This document shows, piece after piece, positions 1 through 8,058 of a stretch of 14,422 nucleotides of DNA. Under the pieces are notes generated by a model. The model had not been told where the DNA came from. It searched no databases and saw nothing but the letters and a program-made list of their open reading frames with translations. Every line of letters begins with the position of its first letter. Positions within the stretch are counted from its first letter, which is position 1. A program made the position numbers and the translations under genes. The stretch is from Nocardioidaceae bacterium (GTDB lineage Bacteria; Actinomycetota; Actinomycetes; Propionibacteriales; Nocardioidaceae). The stretch spans positions 1 through 14,422 of the forward strand of contig JAICRS010000051.1 of assembly GCA_025966335.1 (NCBI GenBank), given 5' to 3'.

Positions 1-413
1 CCGATCTGGGGGTCCCAGACCTGCAGGGAGATGGCGCGGCCGCCGATCTCGACGGTCCCGCCGAAGGGGATCACCGCGAAGGTCATCATCGCCACGCTGG
101 CGCTGACGAGGGGCGCGAGGAAGTACACGACCTTGTCGGCGGCCTTGGGGACGATGTCCTCCTTCAGCGCCAGCTTCACGCCGTCGGCCAGCGACTGCAA
201 CAACCCGAACGGGCCGTGCACGTTGGGCCCGATGCGGTGCTGCATCCGGGCCACGACGCGGCGTTCGAACCAGATGTTGAACAGGGTGAGCAGCACCAGC
301 AGCAGGAAGATCATCACTGCCTTGACCAGCACCAGCCACCACGGGTCCTGACCGAACGCGGACAGGTCGTCGGCGGCGGTCACCATGCTCATCGGTGCGA
401 CGGACAGACTCAT
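1..413 (-). CDS. nuoH: NADH-quinone oxidoreductase subunit H (NuoH), partial, 5' part only
   Basis: Membrane subunit of respiratory complex I that joins the hydrophilic arm to the proton-pumping arm and forms part of the quinone-binding chamber. Only the first 137 codons lie in the window; the gene continues past the left edge. Visible are a first transmembrane helix at about residues 25-49, the conserved ERR at 50-52, the family motif RIGPN at 60-64, a loop with ADGVKL and KED at 76-86, and a second helix at about 95-117. The start is the ATG at 411-413, which overlaps the nuoG stop as ATGA and has GGGAGG six bases upstream. In-frame ATGs at residues 8 and 10 are possible alternatives but have no comparable Shine-Dalgarno sequence. 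Identity is secure from the motifs and the operon position. Confidence 0.95.
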   Translation of the reverse strand, partial: MSLSVAPMSMVTAADDLSAFGQDPWWLVLVKAVMIFLLLVLLTLFNIWFERRVVARMQHRIGPNVHGPFGLLQSLADGVKLALKEDIVPKAADKVVYFLAPLVSASVAMMTFAVIPFGGTVEIGGRAISLQVWDPQI

Positions 414-2818
414 GCTGCGCCTCCCTCGAGACGTACGGCGGACCCGGCGGTTGCGCCCAGCTCACGGAGCAGGGACACGCCTCGGGCGCTGGCCGGCGCC
501 CACACCACCCCGTCGGGCAGGTCGGCGACCGCGACCGGCAGCTCGACCGCCCCACGGTCCGTGCTCAGAACGACCCGGGAGCCAACCTCGAGACCCAGAC
601 CGGCCAGCGTGCCTCCGGACACGAGCGCCACCGGCGCACGACCGGTCGCCCTCAGGTACTCGTCCCCGTCCAGCATCCGCCCGTCGTCGATCAACAGCTT
701 CCACGTCGCGAGGACGGTGCCCGTAGCAGGCGCACCCGGTGCAACCGATGGAGCCGGAGCACGCTCACCGTCCCAGGGACCGAACTCGCTCATCTCCGCG
801 CGCGCCTGCTCGACGGTGCGGAACCCGAGCTCCACGCCCATCTCCTCGGCGACCCCGGACAGCACCCGCAGGTCCGGGAGCGAGCTGGGCTCGCGGAAGA
901 TGGTGTCGAACGTGCGGACCCGGCCCTCCCAGTCCACGAACGAGCCGGCCTTGTCGGTCACCGGCGCGACCGGGAACACCACGTGCGCGTGCGGTGACAC
1001 CTCGCTGGCGCGGATCTCCAGGTTCACCACGAACTCGGCGGTCTGCACGGCCCGGGCGGCCAGTGCGGGATCGGACAGGTCGGTGAGCTCGACACCGCCG
1101 ATCACGAGTGCCTTGAGCTGACCGGTCGCGGCGGCGGCGATGATCGCGTCGCCGTCCCGGCCGGGCTGGTCGGGAAGCGAGGTGACGCCCCAGGCTGCAC
1201 CGGCGTCGACCCGCGCGTCGGCGTTCGCGACCGGACGACCGCCCGGAAGCAGGTTCGGCAGGCAGCCGGTCTCCACGGCGCCACGGTCACCAGCACGGCG
1301 GGGCACCCAGGCCAGCCGCGCGCCCGTCGTACCGGCCAGTGCGACCACCGCGGACAGCGCACCGGGCACGGTCGCCATCCGCTCGCCGACCAGGATCACT
1401 CCGCCGGCGTCCAGCGCGACGTCACCGTCGTGGGCGAGCCCCTCGATGACCGAGGCCTCGGTGCCGGGGACGGCCTGGATCAGCGTGCCGTGCATCTTCT
1501 CCAGTCCACGGGACGTGAACGGGGCGACCGAGAACACCTGGGTGCCCTTGCCGGCCGCCTTGCGCAGCCGCAGGAACACGATCGGCGACTCGTCCTCCGG
1601 CTCGAAGCCGATGAGGACGACCTTCTTGGTCTTCTCCAGGTCGGCGTAGGTGACCTCGAGCGAGGTGGCCGCCACGGTCGAGGCGAGGAAGTCGGCCTCC
1701 TCCGCGGAGTGCGGACGGGCCCGGAAGTCGATGTCGTTGGTGCGCAGCGCAACCCGGGCGAACTTGGAGTACGCGTAGGCGTCCTCGGCGGTCAGCCGGC
1801 CGCCGGTGAGTACGCCGACCGAGCCGGCTGCGGCCTGCAAGCCGCGGGCGGCGACGGCGAACGCCTCCGGCCACGACGCGGGACGCAGCTCGCCCGTGTC
1901 CTCGTCACGGACCAGCGGGTGGGTCAGCCGGTCGGGCTGGCGGGCGTACATGAACCCGAAGCGGCCCTTGTCGCAGTTCCACTCCTCGTTGACCTCGGGG
2001 TCGAACCCGGCCAGCCGGCGCATCACCTTGCCGCGCCGGTGGTCGGTGCGCAGGTCGCACCCGGAGGCGCAGTGCTCGCAGACCGACGGGGTGGAGACCA
2101 GGTCGAACGGCCGGGCGCGGAACCGGTACGACGCGGAGGTCAGCGCGCCCACGGGACAGATCTGGATCGTGTTGCCCGAGAAGTAGGACTCGAACGGTTC
2201 CTTCTCGTAGATCCCGACCTGCTGCAGGGCGCCGCGCTCGATCATCGCGATGAACGGGTCCCCCGCGATCTCCTCGGAGAACCGGGTGCACCGTGCGCAC
2301 AGGATGCAGCGTTCCCGGTCGAGGAGCACCTGGGCCGAGATGTTGATCGGCTTGGGGTAGGTCCGCTTCTCCTCGACGTAGCGCGACTCGCCGCGACCGT
2401 TGGACATCGCCTGGTTCTGCAGCGGGCACTCGCCGCCCTTGTCGCAGACCGGGCAGTCCAGCGGGTGGTTGATCAGCAGGAACTCCATGATCCCCTGCTG
2501 CGCCTTGTCGGCGACCGGCGACGTGGCCTGGGTCTTGACCACCATCCCCTCGGCGACCGCGAGCGTGCAGGAGGCCTGCGGCTTCGGGATCGGCCGGCCG
2601 TTCCCGGCGTCGGCGACCTCGACGAGGCACTGCCGGCAGGCGCCGACCGGTGCGAGGAGCGGGTGGTCGCAGAACCGGGGGATCTGCACGCCGATCTGCT
2701 CGGCGGCGCGGATCACCAGGGTGTCCTTGGGCACACTCACCTCGACGTCGTCGATGGTGAGGGTGATCAGGTCGGCCTTCTCCACACCGGCGTCCGGTTT
2801 GTTGGCTGACACGGTCAT
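410..2818 (-). CDS. nuoG: NADH-quinone oxidoreductase subunit G (NuoG)
   Basis: Large iron-sulfur subunit of the complex I peripheral arm (802 residues), carrying electrons from NuoF/NuoE toward NuoI/NuoB. The N-terminus is ferredoxin-like, with 2Fe-2S ligands C50, C61, C64 and C84. Next comes the His-type 4Fe-4S motif (H118, C122, C125, C131), then a 4Fe-4S motif at C171, C174, C177 and C221. A further Cys set (C247, C250, C254, C282) fits the off-pathway N7 cluster found in some bacterial complexes. The rest is a molybdopterin-oxidoreductase-like domain ending in a C-terminal beta-barrel segment. The frame stays open upstream, but the ATG at 2816-2818 is chosen because it overlaps the nuoF stop (ATGA), has GGGAG seven bases upstream, and gives the expected family N-terminus. 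The gene overlaps nuoH by four bases. Confidence 0.97.
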   Translation of the reverse strand: MTVSANKPDAGVEKADLITLTIDDVEVSVPKDTLVIRAAEQIGVQIPRFCDHPLLAPVGACRQCLVEVADAGNGRPIPKPQASCTLAVAEGMVVKTQATSPVADKAQQGIMEFLLINHPLDCPVCDKGGECPLQNQAMSNGRGESRYVEEKRTYPKPINISAQVLLDRERCILCARCTRFSEEIAGDPFIAMIERGALQQVGIYEKEPFESYFSGNTIQICPVGALTSASYRFRARPFDLVSTPSVCEHCASGCDLRTDHRRGKVMRRLAGFDPEVNEEWNCDKGRFGFMYARQPDRLTHPLVRDEDTGELRPASWPEAFAVAARGLQAAAGSVGVLTGGRLTAEDAYAYSKFARVALRTNDIDFRARPHSAEEADFLASTVAATSLEVTYADLEKTKKVVLIGFEPEDESPIVFLRLRKAAGKGTQVFSVAPFTSRGLEKMHGTLIQAVPGTEASVIEGLAHDGDVALDAGGVILVGERMATVPGALSAVVALAGTTGARLAWVPRRAGDRGAVETGCLPNLLPGGRPVANADARVDAGAAWGVTSLPDQPGRDGDAIIAAAATGQLKALVIGGVELTDLSDPALAARAVQTAEFVVNLEIRASEVSPHAHVVFPVAPVTDKAGSFVDWEGRVRTFDTIFREPSSLPDLRVLSGVAEEMGVELGFRTVEQARAEMSEFGPWDGERAPAPSVAPGAPATGTVLATWKLLIDDGRMLDGDEYLRATGRAPVALVSGGTLAGLGLEVGSRVVLSTDRGAVELPVAVADLPDGVVWAPASARGVSLLRELGATAGSAVRLEGGAA

Positions 2819-4125
2819 GCAGTCGCTCCCGCGGTGGCGAAGACGGTTGAGTCGGCCGGGTTGAACGGGCAGCCGCCCTCGGTGAAGTGGCGGATGTAGT
2901 CGTCCCGGAAGTACTGGATCGACGAGGTGATCGGGCTGGTGGCGCCATCGCCGAGCGCGCAGAACGCGCGGCCGAGGATGTTGTCGCACTGGTCGAGCAG
3001 CAGCTCGAGGTCGGCCTCGGTCCCGCGGCCCTCCTCGAGCCGGGCCAGGGTCTGCACCAGCCACCAGGTGCCCTCGCGGCACGGCGTGCACTTGCCGCAC
3101 GACTCGTGCTTGTAGAACTCGGTCCAGCGCAGCACCGCACGGACCACGCAGGTGGTCTCGTCGAAGATCTGCAGCGCCTTGGTGCCGAGCATCGAGCCCG
3201 CTGCGCCGACACCCTCGTAGTCGAGCGGGACGTCGAGGTGCTCGGCGGTCAGGATCGGCGTGGAGGACCCGCCCGGTGTCCAGAACTTCAGCTCGTGGCC
3301 CTCGCGGACACCACCGGACAGGTCGAGCAGCTGCCGCAGCGTGATCCCGAGCGGCGCTTCGTACTGTCCGGGCCGCTTCACGTGGCCGGACAGGGAGTAG
3401 AGCGTCATGCCCTTGGACTTCTCGGTGCCCATCGACCCGAACCATTCCGCGCCGTTGGCCACGATGCAGGGCACGGACGCGATGGACTCGACGTTGTTGA
3501 TCACGGTCGGGGCGGCGTACAGGCCGGCGACCGCGGGGAACGGCGGACGCAGCCGCGGTTGGCCGCGGCGTCCCTCGAGCGAGTCGAGCAGCGCGGTCTC
3601 CTCGCCACAGATGTAGGCACCGGCGCCGGCGTGCACGATCAGGTCGAGGTCGTAGCCGGAGCCATGGATGTTCTTGCCCAGGTGGCCGGCGAGGTAGGCC
3701 TCCTGCACCGCGCGCTGCAGTCGGCGAACCACGTGCAGCACCTCGCCGCGCACGTAGATGAACGCGGTGTTGGCGCGGATCGCGTAGGAGGAGATGATCA
3801 CGCCCTCGACCAGGGTGTGCGGCGAGGCCATCATCAGCGGGATGTCCTTGCAGGTGCCCGGCTCGGACTCGTCGGCGTTGACCACCAGGTAGTGCGGCTT
3901 GCCGTCACCCTGCGGGATGAAGCCCCACTTCATGCCGGTCGGGAAGCCGGCGCCGCCGCGGCCGCGCAGGCCGGAGTCCTTGACCAGCGCGATGACGGCG
4001 TCCTGCTCCATGCCCAGGGCGGTCCGCAGCGCGGCGTACCCGCCGGAGCGCTCGTAGGACTCCATCGTCCACGGCTTGTCGGCGTCCCAGTTGTCGGAGA
4101 GAACGGGGGTCAGCGTGTCGGTCAT
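2815..4125 (-). CDS. nuoF: NADH-quinone oxidoreductase subunit F (NuoF), NADH/FMN-binding
   Basis: Catalytic entry subunit of complex I (436 residues): oxidises NADH through FMN and passes electrons to a 4Fe-4S cluster. The glycine-rich nucleotide motif GRGGAGFPTG is at residues 55-64, followed by NADESEPGTCKDI and a second FMN/NADH-site segment, GAYICGEETALL. The C-terminal cluster motif ESCGKCTPCREG supplies C343, C346 and C349, with C389 as the fourth ligand. Length is normal for the family. The ATG at 4123-4125 overlaps the nuoE stop (ATGA), and a purine-rich GGGAAGGG lies about ten bases upstream inside nuoE. All motifs look intact, so a functional NADH-oxidising module is expected. Confidence 0.98.
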   Translation of the reverse strand: MTDTLTPVLSDNWDADKPWTMESYERSGGYAALRTALGMEQDAVIALVKDSGLRGRGGAGFPTGMKWGFIPQGDGKPHYLVVNADESEPGTCKDIPLMMASPHTLVEGVIISSYAIRANTAFIYVRGEVLHVVRRLQRAVQEAYLAGHLGKNIHGSGYDLDLIVHAGAGAYICGEETALLDSLEGRRGQPRLRPPFPAVAGLYAAPTVINNVESIASVPCIVANGAEWFGSMGTEKSKGMTLYSLSGHVKRPGQYEAPLGITLRQLLDLSGGVREGHELKFWTPGGSSTPILTAEHLDVPLDYEGVGAAGSMLGTKALQIFDETTCVVRAVLRWTEFYKHESCGKCTPCREGTWWLVQTLARLEEGRGTEADLELLLDQCDNILGRAFCALGDGATSPITSSIQYFRDDYIRHFTEGGCPFNPADSTVFATAGATA

Positions 4126-4973
4126 GCCTGGGTGCCCTTCCCGTCGTCGTCGACGCCACCCTTGACCTCGGTGGGCGAGTCGTCGAGCTTGGTCTCGGAC
4201 TCGGCGCGCCGGGTGTCTGCCGCCTCGGCCGCGGACTCCTTCGCGGCGTCGCCCTCGGCGCGCTCATGGTGCTTCGGCTCCACCGCGCGGCGGTCGGAGT
4301 CGGGTGCCTTCCAGCCCTTCTCGCGGGCGATCTCCAGACCGACCAGGGTGGCCGGGCCCGCGGCGGGACCCTCGTCGGCGAGGTCGTCGGCATAACCGGC
4401 GAGCACCCGTTCGGCCTCGCGCCAGGTGCAGATCCGCGGACCGCGGGTGGAGCGGACCTCCTTGCCCTCACGCAGGTCGTCGACGAGCTGGGTGGCCGAC
4501 TGCGGGGTCATGTTGTCCATGAACTCCCAGTTGACCATCATCACCGGCGCGTAGTCGCAGGCCGCGTTGCACTCGAGGTGCTCGAGGGTGATCTTGCCGT
4601 CCTCCGTCGTCTCGTCGTTGCCCATGTCGAGGTGGTCCTTGAGGCGGTCGAAGATCACGTCGCCACCCATCACCGCGCAGAGCGTGTTGGTGCACACGCC
4701 GACGTGGTAGTCGCCGACCGGGCGACGTTTGTACATCGTGTAGAAGGTCGCTACACCGGCGACCTCGGCGGCGGAGATGTCGAGGATCTCCGCGCACGCC
4801 TCGATCCCGCGCGAGGTGACCCGGCCCTCGACGCTCTGCACGAGGTGCAGCATCGGCAGCAGCCCCGAGCGCGCCTGCGGATACCGCGCGGCGATCTCCT
4901 TGAGCTCGGCGTACGTCGACGGCAGCTCGTCGCGCAACGAGAGGCCGGCGGCCTCGATGTGCTTCTGGCTCAT
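4122..4973 (-). CDS. nuoE: NADH-quinone oxidoreductase subunit E (NuoE) with long C-terminal tail
   Basis: Thioredoxin-fold 2Fe-2S subunit of the NADH dehydrogenase module, partner of NuoF. The cluster ligands are C94 and C99 (in VGVCTNTLC) and C135 and C139 (in ECNAACDYAP). The N-terminal helical part contains VAGVATFYTMY at about 71-81. The protein has 283 residues, while the family core is roughly 160-180. The extra part, from about residue 200, is charged and Ala/Glu/Asp/Lys-rich with no recognised fold and is probably disordered. Extended NuoE proteins are familiar in actinobacteria (from memory). The ATG at 4971-4973 overlaps the nuoD stop and has GGAG seven bases upstream. The gene is translationally coupled to nuoD and nuoF. 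Confidence 0.96.
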   Translation of the reverse strand: MSQKHIEAAGLSLRDELPSTYAELKEIAARYPQARSGLLPMLHLVQSVEGRVTSRGIEACAEILDISAAEVAGVATFYTMYKRRPVGDYHVGVCTNTLCAVMGGDVIFDRLKDHLDMGNDETTEDGKITLEHLECNAACDYAPVMMVNWEFMDNMTPQSATQLVDDLREGKEVRSTRGPRICTWREAERVLAGYADDLADEGPAAGPATLVGLEIAREKGWKAPDSDRRAVEPKHHERAEGDAAKESAAEAADTRRAESETKLDDSPTEVKGGVDDDGKGTQA

Positions 4974-6310
4974 CTGTCCACTCCACCCATCACCGGGTCG
5001 ATCGATGCGATGGCGACGATCACGTCGGCGACCATGCCGCCTTCGCTCATCACCGAGGTTGCCTGCAGGTTCGTGAACGACGGGTCCCGGAAGTGAGCCC
5101 GGAACGGTCGGGTGCCGCCGTCGGAGACGACGTGCGCGCCGAGCTCGCCGCGCGGCGACTCGACCGGGACGTAGGCCTGGCCGGCCGGAACCCGGAAGCC
5201 CTCGGTCACCAGCTTGAAGTGGTGGATCAGCGCCTCCATCGACTCACCCATGATGTGCCGGATGTGGTCGAGGCTGTTGCCCATCCCGTCGCTGCCGAGC
5301 GCGAGCTGGCTGGGCCAGGCGATCTTCTTGTCGGCGATCATCACCGGGGCGCCCTCGAGGTCGGCGAGCCGGTCCGCGCACTGCTCGACGATCTTCAGCG
5401 ACTCCCACATCTCCGCGAGCCGGATCCGGAACCGGCCGTAGGCGTCGGGGGTGTCCCAGGTGACGACCTCGAAGTCGTAGTCCTCGTAGCCGCAGTAGGG
5501 CTGGGTCTTGCGCAGGTCCCAGGGGTAGCCGGTCGAGCGCAGCGGCGGACCGCTGATCCCCAGCGCGAGGCAGCCGGCGAGGTCGAGCTGGCCGACGTCG
5601 ACCAGGCGGGCCTTGAAGATCGGGTTGGCGTTGCAGAGGTCGGCGTACTCCGGAAGCCGCTTCTTCATCAGCGCGATGAAGTCGCGGATCTCGTCGAGCG
5701 CGCCGGGCGGCATGTCCTGGGCGACGCCGCCGGGCCGGATGAACGCGTGGTTCATCCGCAGGCCGGTGATCAGCTCGAACAGGTCCAGGACCAGCTCGCG
5801 CTCACGGAACCCGATGGTCATCACGGTCAGCGCGCCGATCTCCATGCCACCGGTGGCGATCGCGACCAGGTGCGAGGAGATCCGGTTCAGCTCCATCAGG
5901 AGGACCCGCATCACGGTGGCCTTCTCCGGGATGTCGTCCTCGATGTCGAGCAGCCGCTCGACGCCGAGGGTGTAGGTGGCCTCGTTGTAGAACGGGGACA
6001 GGTAGTCCATCCGGGTGCAGAAGGTGACGCCCTGCACCCAGGTGCGGAACTCCATGTTCTTCTCGATGCCGGTGTGCAGGTAGCCGATGCCACAGCGGGC
6101 CTCGGTGACGGTCTCGCCCTCGAGCTCGAGGATCAGCCGGAGCACGCCGTGGGTGGACGGGTGCTGCGGGCCCATGTTGACGACGATGCGTTCCTCGGCC
6201 TCCTCGGCGACGCCCTGGACGATCGAGTCCCAGTCCTGGCCGGTGACGGTGAAGACCTTGCCGGTGGTGGTGTCGGCGGACTGCGCGTAGGGATCTTGGG
6301 GTGAGTTCAT
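4970..6310 (-). CDS. nuoD: NADH-quinone oxidoreductase subunit D (NuoD), 49-kDa-type
   Basis: Quinone-site subunit of complex I (446 residues), structurally related to the large subunit of NiFe hydrogenases but without a metal site. The motif GPQHPSTHGVLR starts at residue 47. H54 and Y103 align by spacing with His38 and Tyr87 of Thermus Nqo4, which hold the quinone headgroup. The C-terminus ends in the conserved DPVMGGVDR. About 40 residues precede the core, an N-terminal extension relative to short homologues. The ATG at 6308-6310 overlaps the nuoC stop by one base (TGATG). GGAGG lies about eleven bases upstream, slightly far but plausible given coupling. Menaquinone is the likely acceptor, given the adjacent men genes. 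Confidence 0.97.
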   Translation of the reverse strand: MNSPQDPYAQSADTTTGKVFTVTGQDWDSIVQGVAEEAEERIVVNMGPQHPSTHGVLRLILELEGETVTEARCGIGYLHTGIEKNMEFRTWVQGVTFCTRMDYLSPFYNEATYTLGVERLLDIEDDIPEKATVMRVLLMELNRISSHLVAIATGGMEIGALTVMTIGFRERELVLDLFELITGLRMNHAFIRPGGVAQDMPPGALDEIRDFIALMKKRLPEYADLCNANPIFKARLVDVGQLDLAGCLALGISGPPLRSTGYPWDLRKTQPYCGYEDYDFEVVTWDTPDAYGRFRIRLAEMWESLKIVEQCADRLADLEGAPVMIADKKIAWPSQLALGSDGMGNSLDHIRHIMGESMEALIHHFKLVTEGFRVPAGQAYVPVESPRGELGAHVVSDGGTRPFRAHFRDPSFTNLQATSVMSEGGMVADVIVAIASIDPVMGGVDR

Positions 6311-7070
6311 CAGTTGTAGGACCTCCGCTGGTCCGGCGGTGGGATGGTGGCGCCCTTGTACTCCACGGGGATGCCACCGAGGGGGTAGTCCTTGCGCTGC
6401 GGATGACCCGGCCAGTCGTCGGGCATCTGGATCCGGGTCAGCGACGGGTGGCCGTCGAAGATGATCCCGAAGAAGTCGTAGGTCTCGCGCTCGTGCCAGT
6501 CGCTGGTCGGGTAGACCGCGACCACCGACGGGATGTGCGGGTCGCTGTCGGGGCAGGTCACCTCGAGCCGGATCCGCCGGTTGTGGGTCATCGACAGCAG
6601 GTGGTAGACCGCGTGCAGCTCCCGGCCCTCGTCGCTCGGGTAGTGCACCCCGGACACGCCGGAGCAGAACTCGAAGCGCAGGGCCGGGTCGTTGCGGAGC
6701 GTGCGGACCGTCTCGAGCAGGTCCGCGCGGCGGATGAAGAACGTGATCTCGCCGCGGTGCACGACGACCTTCTCGACACCGCTGGTGATCCCGGCGCTCG
6801 ACAGTGCACCGCCCAGGGCATCGGCCACGTCGTCGAACCAGCCGCCGTACGGCCTCGGTGAACCACCGGGCATGGCGACCGGCCGGACGATGCCGCCGTA
6901 GCCGGAGGTGTCGCCGGAGCCGTGCACGCCGAACATGCCCTTGCGGACGTCGATCACCTCGGGCTCGAGCTGCTCGGGGTCGGCCGGGAGGGTGTTCTCC
7001 GGCATGATCGCGGTGGCGTCGTCCTCGGTGCCCTCGGTGACCTCGTCGAACTCCTGCGGTTCCTTGGGGC

Positions 7071-7074
<4 letters not shown>
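6310..7074 (-). CDS. nuoC: NADH-quinone oxidoreductase subunit C (NuoC) with N-terminal extension
   Basis: 30-kDa-type subunit of the complex I peripheral arm (254 residues), which packs against NuoD. The family signature ERETYDFFG is at 195-203, followed by GHPSLTRI, PDDW and the C-terminal GHPQRKDYPLGG segment. The recognisable core starts at about residue 80-100. Before it lies an acidic then Gly/Pro-rich extension (EVTEGTEDDATAIMPENTL and following) of the kind seen in actinobacterial NuoC. NuoC and NuoD are separate genes here, not fused as in E. coli. The ATG at 7072-7074 overlaps the nuoB stop as ATGA, with GAGGGGG about nine bases upstream. Confidence 0.96.
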
Positions 7075-7625
<551 letters not shown>

Positions 7626-7632
7626 GTGTCAG

Positions 7633-7992
7633 TCAGTCCCATTCCAGGCCGCCGCGACGCCACACGTAGGCGTACGCGACGAAGATCGTGAGGATGAACA
7701 AGACCATCTCCACCAGACCGAACACCGCCATGTTGTCGAAGGCGACGGCCCAGGGGTAGAGGAAGACGATCTCGATGTCGAAGACGATGAACATCATCGC
7801 GGTGATGTAGTACTTGACCGGGAAGCGGCCACCGCCGACCGGCTGCGGCGTCGGCTCGATGCCGCACTCGTAGGAGTCGAGCTTCGCCCGGTTGTAGCGC
7901 TTCGGGCCGACCACGGAGCTCATGATCAGCGAGAAAACCGCGAAGCCCGCGGCGAGCAATCCGAGCGCGAGGACGGGTGTGTAGAGCTCCAC
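7633..7992 (-). CDS. nuoA: NADH-quinone oxidoreductase subunit A (NuoA)
   Basis: Small membrane subunit of complex I (119 residues) with three predicted transmembrane helices at about 5-28, 62-83 and 90-110. Family marks are YECGIEP at 41-47 in the first loop and FDIE at 71-74 in the second helix (D72, E74). It begins with GTG at 7990-7992, supported by a strong AGGAGGG eight bases upstream and by the expected N-terminus (residues ELYTPVL). It is the first nuo gene, 66 bp downstream of the MenJ-like gene. No convincing promoter is visible in that gap, so it is probably cotranscribed with it. Confidence 0.97.
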   Translation of the reverse strand: MELYTPVLALGLLAAGFAVFSLIMSSVVGPKRYNRAKLDSYECGIEPTPQPVGGGRFPVKYYITAMMFIVFDIEIVFLYPWAVAFDNMAVFGLVEMVLFILTIFVAYAYVWRRGGLEWD

Positions 7993-8000
7993 CGGTCGGA

Positions 8001-8007
8001 CCCTCCT
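8001..8007 (-). promoter_or_regulatory. Ribosome binding site of nuoA
   Basis: AGGAGGG on the minus strand, eight bases before the GTG at 7990-7992. It is the strongest Shine-Dalgarno match in the cluster and decides the GTG start of nuoA. It suggests that nuoA is translated independently even if transcribed from the upstream reductase gene. Confidence 0.85.
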
Positions 8008-8058
8008 GTCTGTCGTGTGCTGCCTGTTGTGCTGTCGGTCGTGCAGGTCGCGGTCGCC

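Noticed and set aside
1430..2809. Long plus-strand open frame of 459 codons opposite nuoG
   Set aside because: Antisense shadow of a high-GC gene: low-complexity Leu/Val/Gly/Arg/Asp-rich translation, no domain, and a clear NuoG on the other strand.
2887..4395. Plus-strand open frame of 502 codons opposite nuoF/nuoE
   Set aside because: It spans two real genes on the other strand, has no recognisable motif, and shows the same compositional bias as other antisense shadows.
5737..5757. Eight-base perfect inverted repeat GGATGAAC-N5-GTTCATCC, considered as an operator
   Set aside because: It lies inside nuoD and encodes conserved residues of the MNHAFIRPGG segment, and it does not match the Rex GTGAA-N4-TTCAC pattern. 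Coding constraint explains it.
5093..6304. Plus-strand open frame of 403 codons opposite nuoD
   Set aside because: Antisense shadow of NuoD, with Arg/Asp/Leu/Val-rich sequence and no family signature.
7993..8058. Possible separate nuoA promoter in the menJ-nuoA gap
   Set aside because: The 66 bases hold a strong ribosome site and an A/C/G-rich low-complexity stretch, but no TANNNT box with a sensible -35 element.
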